The notes below the pieces were generated by a model. That model was not told the origin of the DNA. It was given only the letters and a program-made list of their open reading frames with translations, and ran no database searches. This document shows positions 1 through 5,592 of a stretch of DNA of 34,279 bases, piece by piece. A program made the position numbers and the translations under genes. How positions within the stretch are numbered: the first letter of the stretch is position 1; each line of letters starts with the position of its first letter. This DNA is from Clostridia bacterium (GTDB lineage: Bacteria > Bacillota > Clostridia > Oscillospirales > CAG-272), in contig JAFYPJ010000074.1 in the NCBI GenBank assembly GCA_017547545.1, positions 1 through 34,279 on the forward strand, given 5' to 3'.

Positions 1-125
1 TGAAGCGATGCTTTGCATCGTGAAGTGCCTACAGGCGTGGGTGGCACACTTAACTTCACTTCGTGCGTAAGTACGATACTTCACAGCGGCATCGCCGCTG
101 CTTCACTTGGCAAAGCCAAACTTTA
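1..125. repeat. Left hairpin array with TGAAG/CTTCA linkers
   Basis: Short hairpins are separated by a five-base linker. Perfect or near-perfect stems are 6-11/15-20 (loop TTT), 61-66/71-76 (loop GTAA, one G-T pair), 84-90/94-100 (loop ATC) and 107-111/115-119 (loop AAA). The linker is TGAAG at 1-5 and 21-25, then its reverse complement CTTCA at 54-58, 79-83 and 101-105, with a variant CTTTA at 121-125. The two halves therefore mirror each other around about position 45 and could pair into one multibranched structure. The array ends just before the promoter of the four-helix-bundle gene. The window starts on a linker, so the array may continue to the left. Confidence 0.85.
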
Positions 126-133
126 CTAAATAA

Positions 134-162
134 TTGCTAATTCACCGCATTTATGATACAAT
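134..162 (+). promoter_or_regulatory. Promoter of the four-helix-bundle gene
   Basis: TTGCTA (134-139), a 17-base spacer and TACAAT (157-162) resemble a sigma-70-type promoter. The predicted start lies about 17 bases before the GGAGGTG ribosome binding site at 174-180. It is the only good match between the left hairpin array and the gene. Confidence 0.55.
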
Positions 163-185
163 ATGATTGAATTGGAGGTGTCATT

Positions 186-536
186 ATGTCTGAAAGTAAA
201 TTAAGAACACAGCCTATGGATTTCGCAGTATCCATCATTAACCTTGTTAAATGTCTGAAGGAAAAACTCGAGTCTATCATCTCCAACCAAATCGGCAGAA
301 GCGGCACCTCTATCGGTGCAAATATCCGTGAAGCACAATATGCCCATGGAAAAGCTGACTTTATTTTGAAATTGCAAATTGCACTAAAGGAAGCAAACGA
401 AACTGGTTATTGGCTGGAATTGCTTTATAAAACAAATTACATCACCGAAGCAGAATATAAAACGCTCGATACTGCTTGCACAAGTATTCGCGTTATGCTT
501 ATCTCCTCCATCAACACCGCAAAGGAGAACAGATGA
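186..536 (+). CDS. Four-helix-bundle protein (S23/Avd-like family)
   Basis: 116 residues, all helical in character, with no signal peptide or membrane segment. The hallmark stretch of the family is clear: an NQIGRSGTSIGANIREA-type motif near residues 34-50, then ADF.LKLQIALKEANETGYWLELL near residues 57-80. Relatives are encoded in 23S rRNA intervening sequences and, as Avd, in diversity-generating retroelements, where a basic pentameric barrel binds RNA and the reverse transcriptase. Here no reverse transcriptase, template repeat or rRNA is nearby. The start is set by GGAGGTG five bases upstream. The stop overlaps the ATG of the next gene (ATGA), so the two should be translationally coupled. 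Hairpin arrays lie on both sides. A nucleic-acid-binding role is inference; the family call is firm. Confidence 0.88.
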   Translation: MSESKLRTQPMDFAVSIINLVKCLKEKLESIISNQIGRSGTSIGANIREAQYAHGKADFILKLQIALKEANETGYWLELLYKTNYITEAEYKTLDTACTSIRVMLISSINTAKENR

Positions 537-973
537 AAACTCTTTATACTGCGTTTAAAGGTAAGAATAACACATCATACCAATTAGTTACCGCAATAAA
601 CGGAGAATCATTACTTTTAACAAATTCTTTTCAAGGAATCGAGAGGGATATAGCAGATCTTTGTTCCAATTATGATGCAGTGGTTATGTTTGGTGTGGAT
701 AAAACCTTGGTGAACTGCATAAGAATTGAAGGTTGTGCTGAACACAACGGAGAAACCATCTACTCAATATACGACATTAAACTTATCGCACAAAAAGGTA
801 GTCAAGCAAAGATTACACATAATATATCTTATAATCCAACAAAATACTTTTGTAATTTTGCATATTGGCATATGCTGCATAAGGTTCCGAACACTGTTTT
901 CATACATATCCCTTCTATTGGAGGAATGACACCTGACTTTATGAATCTTCTTATAGATTTCTTTCGTGATTAG
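533..973 (+). CDS. Small protein resembling pyroglutamyl-peptidase I (C15), miniaturised
   Basis: 146 residues from the ATG at 533, chosen over an upstream in-frame ATG because AAAGGAG sits five bases before it and it overlaps the previous stop. Seen by eye: an N-terminal LYTAFKGKNNTSYQ motif, which lines up with the T-x-F...N-P-S motif of C15 peptidases; IRIEGCAEHN near 63-72, like the ERVAIN strand; a cysteine in TKYFCNFAYWHML (C107), like the TYVCN nucleophile motif; and a histidine in VFIHIP (H125), like GFIHVP. The family is normally about 200-215 residues, so this copy lacks about 60. Activity on pyroglutamyl peptides is not implied. Pairing with the four-helix-bundle gene suggests one functional unit. 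Homology is moderately sure, function unknown. Confidence 0.6.
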   Translation: MKTLYTAFKGKNNTSYQLVTAINGESLLLTNSFQGIERDIADLCSNYDAVVMFGVDKTLVNCIRIEGCAEHNGETIYSIYDIKLIAQKGSQAKITHNISYNPTKYFCNFAYWHMLHKVPNTVFIHIPSIGGMTPDFMNLLIDFFRD

Positions 974-978
974 CGATA

Positions 979-1024
979 ATTTACACTACTTTTGGTCGTT
1001 TTTACCCCTATTTACACTACTTTT
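979..1024. repeat. 15-base direct repeat pair
   Basis: ATTTACACTACTTTT occurs exactly at 979-993 and 1010-1024, with a 31-base period, between the stop of the C15-like gene and the right hairpin array. It could be a binding site pair or a remnant of element insertion. No promoter was recognised here. Confidence 0.7.
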
Positions 1025-1043
1025 ATTAGTCGCTCTTTTCAAC

Positions 1044-1145
1044 GAAATAAATCCCTCGCGGGATTTGTGAAATACGCTTGGCGTGTGAAATATTGCTTAG
1101 CAATGTGAAATGCGCTGCGGTGCGTGGGGATTTATTTCATTTCAC
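1044..1145. repeat. Right hairpin array with GTGAAAT linkers
   Basis: Four small hairpins follow each other: 1049-1055/1060-1066 (loop TCGC), 1074-1077/1081-1084 (loop TTG), 1092-1096/1100-1104 (loop TTA) and 1112-1115/1120-1123 (loop TGCG, one G-T pair). They are joined by identical GTGAAAT linkers at 1067-1073, 1085-1091 and 1105-1111. The reverse complement ATTTCAC closes the array at 1139-1145. An outer perfect inverted repeat, GAAATAAATCCC at 1044-1055 with its partner at 1127-1138, encloses everything. Its inner seven bases can pair with either 1060-1066 or 1127-1133, so two folds compete. The array shares TTCACTTG with the left array (102-109 and 1141-1148). Confidence 0.88.
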
Positions 1146-1161
1146 TTGATACATACATCAA
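1146..1161. promoter_or_regulatory. TTGAT-N6-ATCAA dyad upstream of the MBL/Crp operon
   Basis: Perfect five-base arms TTGAT (1146-1150) and ATCAA (1157-1161) stand directly before the AAAGGAA ribosome binding site. The arms match the FNR half-site, but the known FNR spacing is four, not six. The operon encodes a Crp/Fnr regulator, so autoregulation is possible. The position, 21 bases before the start codon, would suit repression more than activation. Confidence 0.35.
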
Positions 1162-1182
1162 TATCTTAAAGGAACCGCAAAA

Positions 1183-1959
1183 ATGAAAATTACTGTACTT
1201 ACCGAAAATACATCAATAAATGAAAATATAGGATGTGAGCACGGTCTTTGTTTATATATTGAAACAGAGAACAAAAAAATTCTTTTTGATATGGGAGAAA
1301 CCGATATTTTTTATGAAAATGCAAAAGTTTTGGGGATAGATCTATCCAAGGTTGACCTTGCAGTTCTTTCCCATGCTCATTGCGATCATACGGGGGGACT
1401 CGGAAAATTTCTTGAGGTGAATAACAAGGCTTTTGTATATGCAAACCAAAATGCAAAAGGTGACCAATACGGACATGAGGGTGTTTATATAGGTATTGAT
1501 GCTGAATTGAAAAGTAATGGGCGCATTATATATACCAATGATACTTTTGAAATAGAAAAGGGACTTACCCTTTATTCATGCAATGAGAAGAAAAGAGAAT
1601 ATGAGTTTGGTTCCTTTGGTCTTTGCGAAAGAATCGGGGAAGAAATTCTGCCGGACAGATTTTTGCACGAACAATACCTTTTGATTAAAGAAAAGGATAA
1701 AAAAGTGCTTATAAGCGGCTGTTCCCATAAGGGAATATTAAACATTGCCTCATGGTTTGATGTGGATTTTATAGTTGGCGGATTTCATTTTATGCATGTT
1801 GAACCGGGCGAGATTTTAAAAGGTTATGCAAAACATCTCGGTGAAAAGAAAACCAAGTTTTTAACCTGTCATTGTACGGGTATTGAACAATTTGAATTTA
1901 TGAAAAAATATGCGGAAAATATTCGATATATCAGGGCGGGAGAAAGGCTTGAGATATGA
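1183..1959 (+). CDS. MBL-fold metallohydrolase (COG1237-like)
   Basis: 258 residues. The metal-binding signature HAHCDHTGG is at residues 64-72 (H64, H66, D68, H69). Further candidate ligand histidines occur in SGCSHKG and near GGFHFMH, and LTCHCTG near the C-terminus resembles the end motif of the group related to methyltetrahydromethanopterin/RFA-P-synthase-like MBL proteins (COG1237). No signal peptide, so cytoplasmic. The substrate cannot be told. AAAGGAA lies eight bases before the ATG. The stop overlaps the start of the Crp/Fnr gene (ATGA at 1956-1959), so the two are one operon. A hairpin array and a dyad lie immediately upstream. Confidence 0.85.
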   Translation: MKITVLTENTSINENIGCEHGLCLYIETENKKILFDMGETDIFYENAKVLGIDLSKVDLAVLSHAHCDHTGGLGKFLEVNNKAFVYANQNAKGDQYGHEGVYIGIDAELKSNGRIIYTNDTFEIEKGLTLYSCNEKKREYEFGSFGLCERIGEEILPDRFLHEQYLLIKEKDKKVLISGCSHKGILNIASWFDVDFIVGGFHFMHVEPGEILKGYAKHLGEKKTKFLTCHCTGIEQFEFMKKYAENIRYIRAGERLEI

Positions 1960-2624
1960 GTAACAGAGAAGATATTTTTAAAACAACTTTTCCTTTCTGG
2001 AAGGATATAGGTGAAGAAAAACAACGCTTTATTTCAGAAAACACCTTTTCTGTTTCCTATAAAAAGGGCACAAATGTTCATGATGCACAGGGTTGTTCCG
2101 GGGTGTTTATAGTTCTGTCCGGATGCCTTCGCATCTATATTATGAGCGAGGAAGGGAAGGATATTACCCTTTACCGTTTGCATAAGGGGGAAATGTGCAT
2201 GCTCTCTGCCTCCTGTGTTATTCAGAGTATCACCTTTGATGTGTTTATAGATGCAGAAGAGGACAGCGAATGCTGTGTTATAGACGGAATGGCTTTTTCG
2301 CAACTCAGCGAAAGCGATCCTGCGGTTAAGATCTTTGCTCTTGAAACAGCTGTAAGCCGCTTTTCGGATGTTATGTGGGTAATGCAGCAGATACTTTTTA
2401 TGAGTATGGATAAACGCCTCGCCATATTCTTATATGACGAGGCGTTGAGAACATCTTGCGATACCGTTGTTCTTACCCATGAGCAGATTGCCAAATATAT
2501 GGGTTCTGCCCGTGAGGTGGTTTCCCGTATGCTTAAATATTTTTCAAATGAAGGTATAGTTGAGGTATCCCGTAAGGGGATCAAAATACTTGATAAAAAG
2601 AAGCTTCGCAATTTAGCCTTCTAA
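1956..2624 (+). CDS. Crp/Fnr family transcriptional regulator
   Basis: 222 residues. The N-terminal cyclic-nucleotide-type beta-barrel covers about residues 25-115 (GVFIVLSGCLRIY, then YRLHKGEMCMLSASC), followed by a long dimerisation helix and a winged HTH at about 173-205 (LTHEQIAKYMGSAREVVSRM). Cysteines C81 and C87 sit in the GEMCML...C motif common in redox- or heme-responsive members from anaerobes, but the N-terminal Fe-S cysteine cluster of classical FNR is absent. It overlaps the MBL gene by four bases and runs convergently into thioredoxin, with a 12-base overlap of coding ends. A CRP-like palindrome at the thioredoxin promoter is a plausible target. Confidence 0.9.
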   Translation: MSNREDIFKTTFPFWKDIGEEKQRFISENTFSVSYKKGTNVHDAQGCSGVFIVLSGCLRIYIMSEEGKDITLYRLHKGEMCMLSASCVIQSITFDVFIDAEEDSECCVIDGMAFSQLSESDPAVKIFALETAVSRFSDVMWVMQQILFMSMDKRLAIFLYDEALRTSCDTVVLTHEQIAKYMGSAREVVSRMLKYFSNEGIVEVSRKGIKILDKKKLRNLAF

Positions 2625-2921
2625 AAGCTTCAGTATTTGTGCCTTGGGACGGGCGCCGGGTGCCTTGTTTACGATCTCTCCGTTTTTAAGAACAACAAGA
2701 AGGGGAATACTGAACACACCAAACTGCTGTGCAAGCTCAGGCTCATTATCTACATTGATCTTTCCAACGATATATTCGGGATGCTCTTCGGCAATTTCTT
2801 CAATTGCGGGAGCTATCATACGGCAGGGACCGCACCAATCTGCATAGAAATCAAGGAGTATGGGTTTATCACTTTGCTTTATTTCTTCGAATAATTCTTT
2901 GTTTATATGAAGTAATGACAT
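2613..2921 (-). CDS. trxA: Thioredoxin
   Basis: 102 residues, the normal length for thioredoxin. The redox motif WCGPC is at 29-33 and the cis-proline lies in FSIP at residue 73. It is a cytoplasmic protein-disulfide reductase. AAAGGAGA lies about seven bases before the ATG. The stop codon overlaps the end of the convergent Crp/Fnr gene. A promoter with a good -10 but no -35 and a CRP-type palindrome lies upstream, which suggests activator control. No thioredoxin reductase gene is present in this window. Confidence 0.95.
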   Translation of the reverse strand: MSLLHINKELFEEIKQSDKPILLDFYADWCGPCRMIAPAIEEIAEEHPEYIVGKINVDNEPELAQQFGVFSIPLLVVLKNGEIVNKAPGARPKAQILKLLEG

Positions 2922-2955
2922 CTTTATGTCTCCTTTCTTTTTCTTTTGTAGTTAT

Positions 2956-2997
2956 ATTATAACCTATTTTTTGAAAAAATACTGTGACAAAGTCACA
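2956..2997 (-). promoter_or_regulatory. trxA promoter with CRP/FNR-like operator
   Basis: Reading the minus strand, a TATAAT box occupies 2961-2956. Seventeen bases upstream there is only CAGTAT, a poor -35. In its place is the perfect palindrome TGTGACAAAGTCACA (2983-2997), with arms identical to the CRP half-site TGTGA. Its centre, 2990, is about 41 bases upstream of the predicted start near 2949, the usual class II activator position. Spacing between arms is five rather than the canonical six. Confidence 0.6.
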
Positions 2998-3029
2998 AAA
3001 GCTCCGCTTTGCGGAGCTTTTTATTTTTT
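2997..3029 (+). terminator. Terminator, stronger on the plus strand
   Basis: AAAAGCTCCGC (2997-3007), loop TTT and GCGGAGCTTTT (3011-3021) form an 11-bp stem. On the plus strand it is followed by TATTTTTT. On the minus strand the trailing T-run is only four bases, so it is weaker for araD transcripts arriving from the right. On the plus strand it would end read-through from the MBL/Crp operon after crossing trxA in antisense. Confidence 0.75.
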
Positions 3030-3107
3030 CCGAAAACCGAATGGGGTTCCCCGAAACAAGCTTGCCGAGTTTTTGGGGTTCACATATATGTCGTTTTTCG
3101 AAGTCTG

Positions 3108-3797
3108 TCAATTTTGTCCATAGTAGGCATTTTTTCCGTGTTTTCTTAAATAATGCTTATCCAAAAGCTCTTTTTGCATTATTTCGATTGCGGGATTAAG
3201 CATTTTTGTCTGAAAAGCCATAAGTGCAAGTTCCTCAAGAACAACAGCATTATGTACTGCATTTTCCGCATCCTTGCCCCATGTAAAGGGGCCGTGGGAA
3301 TTTACAAGAACGGCAGGAATATCATCGGCACTTAAATTCTTAAAGGTTTCAACAATAACATTTCCTGTTTCGGCTTCGTATTCGCCTGCAATTTCCTCGG
3401 CGGTCATCTTGCAGGTGCAGGGAATGTTACCGTAAAAATAGTCACCGTGGGTGGTACCAAGGGCGGGAATATCCATACCTGCCTGCGCCCAGGATGTGGC
3501 ATTTCGGGAATGGGTATGAACTATACCGCCGATATTGGGAAATGCCTTATATAAAACAAGATGAGTGGGTGTATCCGAGGAAGGCTTCCGGTTACCCTCA
3601 ATAATGTTACCCTCAAGATCAACTATAACCATATCTTCTACTGTCATAGTGTCATATTCAACACCGCTGGGCTTGATTACAACAAGCCCCTTTTCGCGGT
3701 CTATTGCCGAAACATTTCCCCATGTAAAGGTTACAAGACCGTAACGGGGGAGCTCAAGGTTTGCTTTAAATACTTTTTCTTTTAACTGTTCTAACAT
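3108..3797 (-). CDS. araD: L-ribulose-5-phosphate 4-epimerase
   Basis: 229 residues, the family length. It converts L-ribulose-5-phosphate to D-xylulose-5-phosphate. The class II aldolase/epimerase zinc ligands are visible as HTHS (H94, H96) and NSHGPF (H168). The phosphate-binding SSDTPTH with D75 and the C-terminal [10 protein letters not shown] tyrosines correspond to residues known in E. coli AraD. UlaF/SgbE-type epimerases look alike, so the sugar source is inferred from context. It lies 173 bases downstream of the FGGY kinase on the same strand; the gap holds a 24-bp palindrome, so it may be transcribed both with the kinase and on its own. The only SD-like element is GGAG at a long spacing. 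Confidence 0.93.
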   Translation of the reverse strand: MLEQLKEKVFKANLELPRYGLVTFTWGNVSAIDREKGLVVIKPSGVEYDTMTVEDMVIVDLEGNIIEGNRKPSSDTPTHLVLYKAFPNIGGIVHTHSRNATSWAQAGMDIPALGTTHGDYFYGNIPCTCKMTAEEIAGEYEAETGNVIVETFKNLSADDIPAVLVNSHGPFTWGKDAENAVHNAVVLEELALMAFQTKMLNPAIEIMQKELLDKHYLRKHGKNAYYGQN

Positions 3798-3835
3798 TGT
3801 TGTAATTACTCCGTAATTTAATGAATAATTGTGGT

Positions 3836-3859
3836 AGATTTTTGCCGCGGCAAAAATCT
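3836..3859. promoter_or_regulatory. Perfect 24-bp palindrome between kinase and araD
   Basis: AGATTTTTGCCG followed directly by its exact reverse complement, about 39 bases upstream of the araD start. On the plus strand six T residues follow, which resembles a terminator, but the genes here run on the minus strand, where no T-run follows. A repressor operator or an RNA element controlling araD is a better guess. The rest of the 173-base gap also holds a weak GCAGC/GCTGC hairpin at 3938-3951. Confidence 0.55.
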
Positions 3860-3970
3860 TTTTTATTATATAGGAAATTACTACGCCTCGTGAGATTGAA
3901 AAATCGGTTAATCACTAACGGTTGGGCGGAATTGTGTGCAGCACTTGCTGCTTTTTGATTTCCTTTAATC

Positions 3971-5500
3971 TCATATAATCACTTCAACTGCTTTTTTCTC
4001 AACTTCGATGAGCTTTTTATATTCTTCCATATAGGAGTTAAATCCGGCAATATCTTCGGTAGCGGGGGCAAGGGTTGTGCCGTCAACATTGGCAAAAACC
4101 GTATCCGAAAGGAATTTTCCAAGGGTGAGATCCTTTGCCTTTTCGTCGGCATAAGCCGCCAAAAGTGCCATACCGTAGGGGCCGCCTTCCCCTGCGGTCT
4201 GCATACAGGTTACGGGAGCGCCAATGGCCGCCGCCATATATTTCTGACCGACCACGGGGGTTTTGAAAAGTCCGCCGTGGGCAGTCATAGAGTCTATCTT
4301 AACCTTTTCCTTTGCTAATATTTCCATACCCATATTAAGGGTTGCCATGGTGGAATAAAGGGTGGAACGGAAGAAGTTTGCAAGGGTAAAGCGGGAATCG
4401 GGACGGCGGATAACCATAGGCCTGCCCTCGTCAAGGTGGGTAACACCCTCACCTGCCATATAGTTGCAAACAAGAACACCGCCGCAGTCTGCATCCCCTT
4501 CAAGGGATTTTTCATAAAGCTTTGTGTAAAGCTCTGCAGGATTGGGTTTGGTACCGAAAAGGGAAAGTGTTTCATCTAAAAGGGAAACCCAAGCATTGGA
4601 GTCGTTTGTACAGTTATTGCAATGAACCATAGCAACGGGAGAACCTGTTGGAGTGGTGATAACGTCTATTTCCTCATAAATATTTTCAAGGTTCTTTTCA
4701 AGCACTACCATGGAGAATATGGATGTTCCCGCCGAAACATTACCTGTTCGGGGAGCAACAGAGTTTGTTGCCACCATACCTGTACCTCCGTCACCCTCCG
4801 GAGGAGCAAACCGAGTGCCAACGGGGAGAAGATTATTTATAAGCTCAGCGCCCTCTTTTGTAAGCGCACCTGCATTTTCTCCTGCGCATAAAACCTTGGG
4901 AAGAAGGTCGGTAAGAGGTTTTGAAATACCCTTTGAGGTAAGAAGGGCATTGAATTTTTCAACCATTTCTTTGTCATAGCAAAGCTCTTCGGGATCAATG
5001 GGGAAAATACCCGAAGCTTCGCAAATACCAACGGCATTTACTCCGGTGAGCATATAGTGGATATATCCCGAAAGGGTGGTGATGTGAGCAAGACGGCAAA
5101 GATGCTCCTCGCCGTTCAAGATCGCCTGCCAAAGATGAGCAATACTCCAGCGCTGCGGGATATTAAAACCAAAAAGCTCTGTTAACTGCGCTGCCGCTTC
5201 TGCTGTTATGGTGTTCTGCCAGGTACGGAAGGGTACAAGAAGATTCCAATCCTCGTCAAAGGCAAGATAGCCGTGCATCATACCCGACACACCGGCACAA
5301 GCAATATTTTCACGGTCCTCTACGGCAGAAAGAGCCGCCTTTAAGCCTGTCCATGTCTCGGAGATATCGTAAGTCCATATACCATTTTCAAAGGATGACT
5401 TCCAGGTATAGTCTCCACTTGATACGGGAGCATAATTTTCATCTATACATACTGCTTTTATTCTTGTTGAACCAAGCTCAATACCAAGATATTTTTTCAT
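3971..5500 (-). CDS. FGGY-family carbohydrate kinase, probable ribulokinase
   Basis: 509 residues, typical of FGGY kinases. The N-terminal phosphate-1 motif GIELGSTRIKAV is at residues 6-17. The substrate-side segment GVSGMMHGYLAFD lies near 70-82, GDGGTGMV near 237-244, and the adenosine/phosphate-2 region GNVSAGTSIFSMV near 254-266. The C-terminal TAHGGLFKTPV...GAP motif follows around residue 410. Family members phosphorylate ribulose, xylulose or related sugars; the neighbouring araD makes L-ribulose the best guess, but the protein differs from classical AraB and could be a xylulokinase-like branch. AGAGGT precedes the ATG. A minus-strand promoter lies in the 92-base gap upstream. Confidence 0.82.
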   Translation of the reverse strand: MKKYLGIELGSTRIKAVCIDENYAPVSSGDYTWKSSFENGIWTYDISETWTGLKAALSAVEDRENIACAGVSGMMHGYLAFDEDWNLLVPFRTWQNTITAEAAAQLTELFGFNIPQRWSIAHLWQAILNGEEHLCRLAHITTLSGYIHYMLTGVNAVGICEASGIFPIDPEELCYDKEMVEKFNALLTSKGISKPLTDLLPKVLCAGENAGALTKEGAELINNLLPVGTRFAPPEGDGGTGMVATNSVAPRTGNVSAGTSIFSMVVLEKNLENIYEEIDVITTPTGSPVAMVHCNNCTNDSNAWVSLLDETLSLFGTKPNPAELYTKLYEKSLEGDADCGGVLVCNYMAGEGVTHLDEGRPMVIRRPDSRFTLANFFRSTLYSTMATLNMGMEILAKEKVKIDSMTAHGGLFKTPVVGQKYMAAAIGAPVTCMQTAGEGGPYGMALLAAYADEKAKDLTLGKFLSDTVFANVDGTTLAPATEDIAGFNSYMEEYKKLIEVEKKAVEVII

Positions 5501-5543
5501 TTTGTACCTCTGCTATTAGAAAGTATTTATATTATTAGCTTGA

Positions 5544-5572
5544 ATTATAAACATTATTAAGTATATTTCACA
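5544..5572 (-). promoter_or_regulatory. Promoter of the FGGY kinase/araD group
   Basis: On the minus strand TGTGAA (5572-5567), 17 bases and TATAAT (5549-5544) stand about 44 bases before the kinase start. The -10 is perfect and the -35 weak, consistent with regulated expression. Confidence 0.5.
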
Positions 5573-5592
5573 GTTGATATTTTAAAACAAAG

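Noticed and set aside
186-536. Four-helix-bundle protein as part of a diversity-generating retroelement or an rRNA intervening sequence
   Set aside because: No reverse transcriptase, no template/variable repeat pair and no 23S rRNA sequence are found in the neighbourhood.
1044-1145. Regular GTGAAAT repeats with variable units could be taken for a CRISPR array
   Set aside because: The repeats are only seven bases, the units between them are 11-13 bases and self-complementary, and no cas gene is present.
3836-3864. Palindrome with T-run as the terminator of the kinase gene
   Set aside because: The T-run is on the plus strand while the kinase and araD are read on the minus strand, where the stem is followed by mixed sequence.
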